DNA of 64,000 nucleotides, from positions 1 through 64,000 of the forward strand of contig CALRPU020000023.1 of the NCBI GenBank assembly GCA_943370175.1. The letters are read 5' to 3'. The number at the start of each line of letters is the position of its first letter. The first letter of the stretch is position 1. The notes below the pieces were generated by a model. The model did not search any database. It was not told the DNA's origin and worked only from the letters and a program-made list of their open reading frames with translations. A program made the translations under genes and the position numbers. The stretch is from Ideonella_A intermedia_A (GTDB lineage: Bacteria > Pseudomonadota > Gammaproteobacteria > Burkholderiales > Burkholderiaceae_C). Shown here piece by piece: positions 1 to 6,406 of this stretch.

Positions 1-149
1 GTTCAACCACGTCCGACTGCTCACGCCGATTGGGGGCATCCCTCCGGCAGAGGCTGAGGCAAACTACTGGAGGCAACTCGCCGCCAGCGACACCTCGACA
101 GCGGTGTCAACTTAAACCAATCGGCCTCCTTGAAATCCGGGGCGGTTCA
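1..149 (+). mobile_element. IS3-family insertion sequence, right end (partial, runs off left edge)
   Basis: This holds the last 37 codons of an IS3-family OrfB transposase, followed 34 bp later by a terminal inverted repeat. The repeat spans 124-149 and, read on the minus strand, begins TGAACCGCCCCGG, a form I know from IS3-family ends. The spacing from orfB stop to element end is what these elements normally show. The first base after the element is 150, which is three bases before a 33-bp CRISPR spacer-sized stretch. The left end and orfA lie outside the window, so completeness cannot be judged. Confidence 0.8.
2..115 (+). CDS. IS3-family transposase OrfB, C-terminal fragment (5' end outside window)
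   Basis: Frame 2 from base 2 reads FNHVRLLTPIGGIPPAEAEA and on to a TAA stop at 113-115. The pattern of Asn-His-x-Arg-Leu followed by a P-x-G-x-x-PPAEAE segment is the C-terminal tail of the DDE integrase domain of IS3-family OrfB proteins. Only the tail is present because the window starts inside the gene. The catalytic DDE residues would lie to the left. Whether the transposase is intact upstream cannot be seen. Confidence 0.8.
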   Translation, partial: FNHVRLLTPIGGIPPAEAEANYWRQLAASDTSTAVST

Positions 150-515
150 AACATGCCGCTCCAGTCGAACCTCACCACGGCGTAGCCTCTAAGCCACCCA
201 CGCGGTGGCGAACCAAACGGTTCCGCTGTACTCGCTCTTGCTTGCGCCTCTAAGCCACCCACGCGGTGGCGAACGAGGCACAGACATGGCGCGATTGACG
301 ATCCAACCTCTAAGCCACCCACGCGGTGGCGAACGACCTGCCCATCACCGCCTACACCGCCCGCACGCCTCTAAGCCACCCACGCGGTGGCGAACCGTCT
401 GCCCGCGCAGTTCGCCCGGGACATGGCCCTCTAAGCCACCCACGCGGTGGCGAACACAAGGCCATGGCCGAGCAGCAAATGCGGGTCCCTCTAAGCCACC
501 CACGCGGTGGCGAAC
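150..515 (-). CRISPR. Type I-F CRISPR array, 6 intact repeats plus a truncated one
   Basis: Six identical 28-bp repeats lie at 186-213, 247-274, 307-334, 368-395, 428-455 and 488-515. They are separated by spacers of 33, 32, 33, 32 and 32 bp. A further 33-bp spacer-like stretch (153-185) is preceded only by AAC, the last three bases of a repeat, and then by the IS3 end. On the minus strand the repeat starts GTTCG, forms the hairpin GCCACCGCGTGGGTGGC and ends TTAGAGG, matching the I-F repeat pattern. The transcript therefore runs leftwards, with the leader at 516-623. All intact repeats are identical. The short array suggests either little acquisition or loss of the leader-distal part to the IS element. 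Confidence 0.96.
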
Positions 516-623
516 TCACCTCTGAATCGTGATATTTCCATATCAATCAACAACTTGTGAAAGAACAGAGCTCGGAACCTTCGAATAGCCGGACCTACGC
601 AAGCCCTTGATTCGAAAAGAGTT
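516..623 (-). promoter_or_regulatory. CRISPR leader
   Basis: This 108-bp stretch lies between the leader-end repeat and the cas1 stop. It is AT-rich at 530-570, unlike the surrounding DNA, as leaders usually are. It carries an IHF consensus site and should also hold the array promoter, though I cannot fix the -35/-10 hexamers with confidence. Its position downstream of cas1 on the same strand means read-through from the cas operon could also feed the array. Confidence 0.75.
545..557 (+). promoter_or_regulatory. IHF binding site in the CRISPR leader
   Basis: AATCAACAACTTG is a perfect match to the IHF consensus WATCAANNNNTTR. It starts 30 bp from the leader-proximal repeat. IHF-induced leader bending is known to guide Cas1-Cas2 (Cas1-Cas2/3 in I-F) to the first repeat, so the position makes functional sense. 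Confidence 0.65.
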
Positions 624-1613
624 TCAGACAGCCAGCCTTTTGATGCTGTCGAACATGATGTCGAAGGCTTCAACCGCTTGCAAATGACTCACCAGGGCAT
701 CGCGGTACTCCTGATCCTTGTCGCCAGCGAAGCCGTGTTGGAAGGCCAAGGGCAGCACGGTCCAGTCCTTGATCAGGTCGGCCACATCGAAGACCAGACC
801 CCCGCGTCGAGTTTTCCCGTGCAGCACCGGCAGAGCAAAGGAAATGCCCATGGTGTAGAGGGTCGCCGCGGCGTACCCGTAGGCAATGTAGTTGCCGTGC
901 GTCAGCATCGCATTGACCGTGTTCACCGCTGTGGCGCGCGTCATCACGCGCTCTTCGCGCGTGAATTCGGGCATGCGATAGGCTCCGGCCACGAGTTTGT
1001 ACAAGCCTTTGACCCATTCGGCTTCCGCCAGCAGAAGCGCTGTGGTGTCCCCAGCGCGCTTGATTGCCGCGTCGAAGCGGCTGAGCTGTTGATCGCTCAA
1101 CACCACCTGCCGCCGTGCGAGTTCTTTGTTCGACCCATAGTGCTTCTCGGCGAGTTGCAGGCGCAGCATCAACATGCGCTTGCCCAACTCCAGCCGCTTG
1201 GCGTCATCGACCCACATTTTCATCCAGGCCTGCATGTACTCCGTGGGCCTGTACTCGCTTTGCGGTGCGAGGAACATCGGGTCGGCCGCGGTGATCACGG
1301 GCGAGCCGCCTGAGCCCGTGAACCCCACCAGCACGCCAGCCTCTGCGAGCAGGCGCATGGCTGAATCCGTAATCGAGGTCCCTTTGCCCAGGAAAAGGAT
1401 GGAGGTGTTCCTGAACGGGATGTTCATGAACATTTGCTCGACGTCCGCGTCTCGGCCGGTGAGGTACAGGACGCGACCGTCCTTCTGCAGCACGCGCGCA
1501 TGCTCAAGGTAGACGACTGCTGCACGCTTGCTCATCAATATGGCCGCGGGCTTGACGGATCTGCCGGGCGGACCTTTGGCCAACTTCTTGGCCACTTGCT
1601 TGGCGCCGGACAT
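624..1613 (-). CDS. cas1: CRISPR-associated endonuclease Cas1, subtype I-F
   Basis: Integrase subunit of the spacer-acquisition complex, 329 aa. It carries the I-F Cas1 signatures: an N-terminal beta domain with the segment SKRAAVVYLEHARVLQKDGR, then GKGTSIT and QSEYRPTEYMQ. The alpha domain has candidate metal ligands Glu near 198-200 (EAEWVKGLY), His near 266 (LPVLHGK) and Asp near 277-280 (FDVADLIKD). ATG at 1613 overlaps the cas6f stop as TGATG; a GTG one codon upstream is possible. It is the last gene of the effector operon and lies next to the array. In standard I-F loci cas1 is first and adjoins cas2-3; here its partner Cas2-3 is 5 kb away on the other strand. Confidence 0.95.
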   Translation of the reverse strand: MSGAKQVAKKLAKGPPGRSVKPAAILMSKRAAVVYLEHARVLQKDGRVLYLTGRDADVEQMFMNIPFRNTSILFLGKGTSITDSAMRLLAEAGVLVGFTGSGGSPVITAADPMFLAPQSEYRPTEYMQAWMKMWVDDAKRLELGKRMLMLRLQLAEKHYGSNKELARRQVVLSDQQLSRFDAAIKRAGDTTALLLAEAEWVKGLYKLVAGAYRMPEFTREERVMTRATAVNTVNAMLTHGNYIAYGYAAATLYTMGISFALPVLHGKTRRGGLVFDVADLIKDWTVLPLAFQHGFAGDKDQEYRDALVSHLQAVEAFDIMFDSIKRLAV

Positions 1614-2242
1614 CACCGAGCGGTGGCGCGAGCTTCGCTGCGGATGACCTCCCAGGGCGCCGGCTGAAGCGGGAGATCAGGCAATGCAAAGGCACGGTCT
1701 CCCACGCTCAGGCCGTAGCCGTCTGGCTCGAAATCCACCGAAGGCGGGTCATTGATTTCGATGCGGTTCACGCGCAGGCTGAACACCTGGCCCGTGGAGC
1801 GGCTGAAGGTCTTGAGGTAGGGCATGGCATCCGTCTCCCTGATGCGGCGCTGCCGCCGCTCTAAGTCGGCTGGGGTCTGGATGCTGTTGCGCGCGGGGAT
1901 GCGAACGCGCACGTAGCTCACCGCTCGGGTGACGCCGGTGGGAACGGGCTTCACCCGCGACATCATGGCCATGCTCGCGCAGATCGGGCTTGCCTCGATC
2001 GCGTCCGCCAGCACTTCGCACCCGTCACGATCTTCTGTGAACAGTCGGAGCACGGTTCCCGGGTGGGGCATCCGGCCCGTCCTCATCCCCGGGAAGGCCG
2101 CGGCGAACTTCAATGATCGGGCCTTGGCCGCACCGTGGACGGTTCGCATGAAGGCTGCGAGCGCTGCGATGGCGACCCCCGAGGGTCCGCGCTCGCTGAC
2201 GCCTGCAGCCACTCGGACGTCGGCGTACCAGAGTGGCTTCAT
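1613..2242 (-). CDS. cas6f: CRISPR RNA endonuclease Cas6f (Csy4)
   Basis: Sequence-specific endoribonuclease that cuts the repeat hairpin at its 3' base and stays bound to the crRNA, 209 aa. Family landmarks are visible: a candidate catalytic His36 in RTVHGAAK; an Arg-rich helix at about 115-135 for hairpin binding; the FSRSTGQVFSL strand (about 146-156) that aligns with SQSTGQHFRL of Pseudomonas Csy4 and contains its catalytic Ser; and the C-terminal YGLS motif at 176-179. Its stop overlaps the cas1 start, and one base separates its start from the cas7f stop. It should recognise both the array repeat and, if functional, the related hairpin at 3356-3378. Confidence 0.93.
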   Translation of the reverse strand: MKPLWYADVRVAAGVSERGPSGVAIAALAAFMRTVHGAAKARSLKFAAAFPGMRTGRMPHPGTVLRLFTEDRDGCEVLADAIEASPICASMAMMSRVKPVPTGVTRAVSYVRVRIPARNSIQTPADLERRQRRIRETDAMPYLKTFSRSTGQVFSLRVNRIEINDPPSVDFEPDGYGLSVGDRAFALPDLPLQPAPWEVIRSEARATAR

Positions 2243-2243
2243 G

Positions 2244-3329
2244 TCAGGCCTCCTCAGTGGCAGGCACTGCGGGGGCGGTGGCGGCTGACTTGGTTTTGTC
2301 AGACTTGCCCAGGACGCCGCCGCGGATCATCACGCCGATGCAGAACATGCCCTCTTCGCTGTTCGGGTCGATCACGTTCAGGCGGGCGAACATGTCGAAC
2401 GCGCTGTCCTTGCCACTGCGGAACGCGTGCGCGAATTCCAGCGACGCGCCGTTGGGCTCGATGGGCAGCGGCTGGCCAACCTCGGCGTAGCCGGGGTACC
2501 AGGTGTCGATCGCGCGCAGCCGGTTGGCCAGCTTCTGATCGCGCAGCCCGGCTTGCCCCATCTGAAGGGTGCTGGCGCGGCTGCGTTCCTCATCGGACAG
2601 CCGCTCCGGGCGCGTGATCTTGTAAAGCGGACGTGCAAAGCCGGTGGGTTTGTTCTCGAGGTAGGCCTGGCTCGGAAACACCTCGACCGATCCGGCGACC
2701 CCGAAGGTCAGGCGTGATGTGATGGTCAGGTTCGCATGTCGATCGCCACGCAAGCCGGCAGCCACCACCGCGGCGACCTTCTTCTCGTTGTCGCTGATGT
2801 CGTTGAAGTGGTTGGTCGGCACGGTGAGTGCGTCACAGGTCGCGATGGCCACGCCCATGTGCTCGACCGTGACGGTCACGGTCGATGCCACACTGCGATT
2901 GCGCCACAGCCATGCGCCCGACAGGATGTTGCGAGCGATGCGCTCGGACACCTGAACCAGACCTTGGCTGGACTTGGCTCGCTCCACAAAGCCGAACACG
3001 CTGTCACGGACTTGCCGGCTGAGCTCGGGCGTGTCGCCGATGCAGGCGAACAGGCCATGCTCCAGCCCGATGAGGCGCATTCCGAAGCGAACGATCAAAG
3101 CGCTGGCGGAAGAATCCAGCTTGGCCGATTCGGTCTGTTGGATGTTCGAAACATCCTTGCCCTGGTTCTCGGTGTTTTGCGTGCCGCGGATGCCGTGTCG
3201 GATCACCTGCAAGGGATGGCCTTCGAAGCTGCCATTGATCTCGTTGAAGAAGGCGCCATCGGTCGTCTGCAGCAATCGCTGAAACGAGAAGTTGGCGGGG
3301 GTCTTTTTGAAGGTCTGGGTCGTGGCCAT
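2244..3329 (-). CDS. cas7f: Cascade backbone subunit Cas7f (Csy3)
   Basis: Backbone protein of the I-F interference complex, normally present in six copies per crRNA; 361 aa, slightly longer than the usual 340 or so. The diagnostic segment RIARNILSGAWLWRNR at about 130-145 and the preceding RAMP-type fold are characteristic of Csy3. The C-terminal 20 residues are an Ala/Thr/Lys-rich tail. It starts with ATG after an AAAGG motif. The 57-bp gap upstream is the only real gap in this otherwise overlapping operon, and it contains a CRISPR-repeat-like hairpin that could adjust cas7f expression independently of its neighbours. Confidence 0.94.
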   Translation of the reverse strand: MATTQTFKKTPANFSFQRLLQTTDGAFFNEINGSFEGHPLQVIRHGIRGTQNTENQGKDVSNIQQTESAKLDSSASALIVRFGMRLIGLEHGLFACIGDTPELSRQVRDSVFGFVERAKSSQGLVQVSERIARNILSGAWLWRNRSVASTVTVTVEHMGVAIATCDALTVPTNHFNDISDNEKKVAAVVAAGLRGDRHANLTITSRLTFGVAGSVEVFPSQAYLENKPTGFARPLYKITRPERLSDEERSRASTLQMGQAGLRDQKLANRLRAIDTWYPGYAEVGQPLPIEPNGASLEFAHAFRSGKDSAFDMFARLNVIDPNSEEGMFCIGVMIRGGVLGKSDKTKSAATAPAVPATEEA

Positions 3330-3355
3330 GATTGCCTTTGAAGTTGAGAAAATTC

Positions 3356-3378
3356 GGTGTAAACCACCCTGGCGGTGG
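3356..3378 (-). ncRNA. CRISPR-repeat-like hairpin in the cas operon mRNA, putative Cas6f site
   Basis: On the transcribed strand this segment reads CCACCGCCAGGGTGG followed by TTTACACC. The corresponding 23 bases of the CRISPR repeat read CCACCGCGTGGGTGG followed by CTTAGAGG; 17 of 23 positions agree. The five-pair stem CCACC/GGTGG, the five-base loop starting GC and the TTA after the stem are all kept. It lies between the cas5f stop and the cas7f start, 34 bases before the cas7f ATG. Cas6f cuts the repeat at the 3' base of this stem, so the cas mRNA may be a substrate. This is an inference; it could also be a plain mRNA hairpin. Confidence 0.5.
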
Positions 3379-3386
3379 ATGAAGGT

Positions 3387-4289
3387 TCAGGCGAACTGGC
3401 AGATCGAATGCATGCCGTCGCTTGTTTGGTAGTCCCACAGCGACAAGCCGCGTGGATCACGCAGCGAGACCAATGCGGCCAAGCCGACCATCGGCTCAAC
3501 GAAGGCGTGTGGCAGGCCTTCGCGGGACTTCGCCTCGGCATCGATGCGCGAAATGCGCCGAAATGCGGCCAGATACGGTTGAAGCCAGGTTTGTTGTTTG
3601 GGCTTCTCGGGCCCTTGGATTTCGCCGCGCCGCACAGCGTCGCGCCGTTGAGCCAACTCATCCTTGTTCCGCGATTTAGGGTGTCGGGTGGCGCGAATGA
3701 AGGCGTCCAGAGCATCCCGCTCGCCAGCTTGAAGGGCGAGCAACTCCGATTGGTCATGGAACGCGTAGCCGGTGCGCACCAGCGCGGCGGCTTCGTGCAA
3801 AGATTCAGCAAGCAGCGGCTTCTTCGGATTGAAGCAGTGATCCTCGATGGACCCACCTGCGAAGCGTGCGCGCCGCAGGAAGTCCTCGATTTGATCGGTT
3901 GCGACCGGGAAATCGCTGTTCATCGCGATCACCATGGTTGCGACGCCATCGCATCGAAAGGTCGGCTGGGCAGACAACTGGGTGCCACCACCGGCGTAGT
4001 CGTCGTTGCTGACGAAGCTGGCTGCACGAAGCTGATGAGGCAGCATCTTGGTCCAGCTGTAGCCGCCACGGGTCTCGCGGATGCGCTCGGCCCGGGGGCT
4101 GACATCGTGGTGGACCACGGACGCGCCTTTGATCTGTGCCATTCCTTGCGGGCCAGCCATGGCGTTGGCCAGGGCATTGGCCAAGCCACGAGCCGCCATC
4201 GGGCCTGGCGCGCCAGCGCACCACCAGGCGGTCATGGCATTCGCTCCTCGGTAGGCGATGCGCGGCAGCACCAAGTATTTCGTGCCCAT
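3387..4289 (-). CDS. cas5f: Cascade subunit Cas5f (Csy2)
   Basis: Subunit that with Cas8f caps the 5' handle of the crRNA in the I-F complex, 300 aa. The N-terminal strand YLVLPRI followed by ANAMTAWWCAGAPGPMAARG corresponds to the LLLPRLxxxNANA...GFPSPGAFTGF start of Csy2 proteins. The rest is divergent, which is normal for this subunit. Its ATG overlaps the cas8f stop by one base (TGATG), implying translational coupling and a 1:1 ratio with Cas8f. It is followed by the 57-bp gap that carries the repeat-like hairpin. The assignment rests on this N-terminus and on its position between cas8f and cas7f. Confidence 0.88.
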   Translation of the reverse strand: MGTKYLVLPRIAYRGANAMTAWWCAGAPGPMAARGLANALANAMAGPQGMAQIKGASVVHHDVSPRAERIRETRGGYSWTKMLPHQLRAASFVSNDDYAGGGTQLSAQPTFRCDGVATMVIAMNSDFPVATDQIEDFLRRARFAGGSIEDHCFNPKKPLLAESLHEAAALVRTGYAFHDQSELLALQAGERDALDAFIRATRHPKSRNKDELAQRRDAVRRGEIQGPEKPKQQTWLQPYLAAFRRISRIDAEAKSREGLPHAFVEPMVGLAALVSLRDPRGLSLWDYQTSDGMHSICQFA

Positions 4290-5428
4290 CAGAGCACCTC
4301 CTCTTCAATGATTTGGATCAAGCGCCCAAGATCGCCACCGCCGGCGAGCCGGGCCCCTTCACGATTGATCGGCGTGAGCTCGACGTGTGCAACCAGCGCG
4401 CGCGCGAAGGCTTGACGCCACGCCTTGTCCCGCAGCCGCTTGTCGATCAGCCCGCGGATCACCGGGTCCACTGCCTCAGAGGTCAGCTGCACAAGCGCCG
4501 CGTTGCCGTTGTCGCGTTCCGCATCGCCTGTCGCAATGTCGAGAGCGCTGCAGATCTTTGCGGCAATGTCTTCGCCGGCTTCCATGGCGCCCCGGGCGAG
4601 CTTGCGAGCGGCCTCGCGGAGGGCTTCCTCTGTTTTCAGGCCGTTGCGCACCGTGATGTCTTCCACGCTCTGCACCGTCTGAACGACGTCGCGGACCACG
4701 CTGATGGGCAGCAGCTGGCGCAGGCTGGGGCCTTTGTGGAACCACGCCAGCGCTGTCCGCAGTGCTTGGTCTTCTTCGGGCGCCGGGAAAAAGAGCACGT
4801 CGCACATGTGCCGCGCGCGGCGCGCCATGTTCTGCTTCTTCGATCCGCCCAGATCCAGGTTCACCATGGGTCGCGCGGCATGACTGCCCTGTTGACGTTC
4901 TTCACGAATCCGCTCGCCGATCACTTGGGACAACTTGTCGCTGTGCAGCGGGGTCAGTGCCAGGTAGTTGCCGCTCTCGTCGGGCATCAGCACCTGGCGC
5001 AAACGCGGATCGATGTTGCGAATCTCAAAGGCCTCATCCAGAACGCTCGCTGCTTCCTGGCAGATCTCGCGTTGGCCCTGCGGGATGTCCTTGTAGGCCT
5101 CGTTCTCAATGCCTTCGAGCACCGACATCACCTGCCCGAACGGCCCGATCAAGGGCGCGCCCACGGTGTAGGTGGTGTGACGTCGGTCGAGCTGCGTGCT
5201 CGAAAAGCCCACGAGCTCTGAGCTGATCGGCGCTTGTGCTGCGGGCAGGCGGACGCCGGCCGCCGCAGCGTTGGTATTGGTGCACTTCGAATAGAAATGA
5301 ACAGAGGTGGCGAGCTCGGCGCGGGCTTGCGCGAGCGTCAACGGTCTCCACGGCTTGCGTGTTCCTTTGGCGGAATCGCCTTTCTTTTCGGGCTTGCGCT
5401 TCGCCTCGGTGGCTGCGAGATCGCTCAT
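4289..5428 (-). CDS. cas8f: Cascade large subunit Cas8f (Csy1)
   Basis: Large subunit of the I-F interference complex, which recognises the GG PAM and recruits Cas2-3; 379 aa, shorter than the usual 430 or so. The clearest landmark is LGGSKKQN at about 193-200, matching the GGSKPQN motif of Csy1. The N-terminal 30 residues are Lys-rich and probably disordered. It is the first gene of the leftward operon. It starts at ATG after a GAGGA-like ribosome site, 87 bp from the divergent WYL gene. The reduced length and low resemblance suggest a divergent I-F branch. Confidence 0.85.
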   Translation of the reverse strand: MSDLAATEAKRKPEKKGDSAKGTRKPWRPLTLAQARAELATSVHFYSKCTNTNAAAAGVRLPAAQAPISSELVGFSSTQLDRRHTTYTVGAPLIGPFGQVMSVLEGIENEAYKDIPQGQREICQEAASVLDEAFEIRNIDPRLRQVLMPDESGNYLALTPLHSDKLSQVIGERIREERQQGSHAARPMVNLDLGGSKKQNMARRARHMCDVLFFPAPEEDQALRTALAWFHKGPSLRQLLPISVVRDVVQTVQSVEDITVRNGLKTEEALREAARKLARGAMEAGEDIAAKICSALDIATGDAERDNGNAALVQLTSEAVDPVIRGLIDKRLRDKAWRQAFARALVAHVELTPINREGARLAGGGDLGRLIQIIEEEVL

Positions 5429-5515
5429 CGCGTGTCCTCAGGTTGGATCGATGCACCCATCATGCTGTCGTGTCGCCACGACTTCAAGTCTGAGATCGGA
5501 TGTTAAGAACGCGAT
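5429..5515. promoter_or_regulatory. Divergent control region between cas8f operon and WYL-cas3 operon
   Basis: All cas transcription except leader-driven crRNA should start around here. Two inverted repeats lie in the middle: GTCGTG-TCGC-CACGAC at 5467-5482 (perfect 6-bp arms) and GACTT-C-AAGTC at 5480-5490, sharing three bases. They are the best operator candidates for the WYL regulator encoded just to the right. A leftward promoter with TTGAAA and TATCGC is possible within 5505-5540, which would overlap the first codons of the WYL gene. The rightward promoter is not clear. Confidence 0.5.
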
Positions 5516-6406
5516 ATGCTACAAATTGATGATTTCAAACACGAACCAGTCAATTTCATGAAGTCTTCGAGAGACGCGCAGCCCAAGTACCTTGCAGGGT
5601 TGCGACGCAGGCAGATCGAATTCGTCGTCCGCCGTGCCTTTCGCTCAGCCGACCGCAGCTGCTCAAGGGCCGACGTGATCGAAGCATTCGGGCTCGGCCC
5701 CTCGGCCGCCTCTGCTGTGATTGCTTCGACGCGGCAAGCCTTCGCGGAGCTCGTTCTGGCCCGTCACAAAATCAACGCGCCGCTGTTCGCCACTACGCCG
5801 AGCGTGGCCGATGAAACAGACTTGCTCGAGGCTCTCGAGAGTGGTCGTGATCAGTTCGCTGAAACGGGACTGCGCCCGGAGGAGTTGCCAGTGAAGCGCG
5901 TTGTGTGGCGAACGAACCTTCCGGTCAAGCCAGGCGCCTTCAGCGAGATCGTGCGAGCGATCGTCGGCTCAAAATCAATCTGGATTCGATACACCACGCT
6001 CAACATGGGCGTACAAGCGACCTGGAAGAAGGTGATGCCCATTCGCCTGGAGGAGGTGAATGCCCATTGGCGTGTGGCCGCCCATGACCTGGACCGCGAA
6101 GACCGCGCCTTGCGCACCTACGCGCTCAGCCGGATCCTCGATGTCAAGCCGATACCGTCGAAGTTGCCCAAGGGTTTCGTGGCCGAAAATCCACATGACT
6201 CTGAGGTGGTGCTCCAAGTGGAGCTCGACTCCCGGTTGACACAAGATCAACGGGAAGCGATGCAAACAGAGTTCGCCATCGAAGGCGGGCGCGTGACGGT
6301 CCCTCACCGGTCGGTGCACGAGTTCGTCCGCCAGTTCGTCCGAGGTGCGGACGCAGACAGTCAGGCGATCTGGCCACCGTTCGTCTCAGCCGACGTCGTG
6401 CGATGA
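5516..6406 (+). CDS. WYL-domain transcriptional regulator associated with the cas genes
   Basis: Predicted DNA-binding regulator with a ligand-sensing WYL domain, 296 aa. Residues about 30-80 resemble a winged helix (RRRQIEFVVRRAF, then SRADVIEAFGLGPSAASAVI). Residues about 145-212 follow the WYL pattern: IWIRYT, then VMPIRLEEVNAHWRVAAHD, then LRTYALSRILDV; the name-giving triad is W185-R186-V187 here. Residues 228-275 look like the C-terminal WCX extension. Its stop overlaps the cas3 start (ATGA), so the two are translationally coupled. ATG 5516 follows a weak AAGA; ATG 5558 is an alternative. WYL proteins are known accessory regulators in several CRISPR types. What it senses, and whether it represses or activates, cannot be told from sequence. 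Confidence 0.8.
   Translation: MLQIDDFKHEPVNFMKSSRDAQPKYLAGLRRRQIEFVVRRAFRSADRSCSRADVIEAFGLGPSAASAVIASTRQAFAELVLARHKINAPLFATTPSVADETDLLEALESGRDQFAETGLRPEELPVKRVVWRTNLPVKPGAFSEIVRAIVGSKSIWIRYTTLNMGVQATWKKVMPIRLEEVNAHWRVAAHDLDREDRALRTYALSRILDVKPIPSKLPKGFVAENPHDSEVVLQVELDSRLTQDQREAMQTEFAIEGGRVTVPHRSVHEFVRQFVRGADADSQAIWPPFVSADVVR

Noticed and set aside
125..152. Degenerate terminal CRISPR repeat
   Set aside because: It matches 14 of 28 bases and has the right spacing, but the same bases form the IS3 terminal inverted repeat (TGAACCGCCCCGG on the minus strand) at the expected distance from the orfB stop. Only AAC at 150-152 is best read as repeat remnant.
205..525. ORF with repeated KPPTRWRT peptide
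   Set aside because: It is translation of the CRISPR repeats. The 60-61 bp period and identical DNA repeats explain it.
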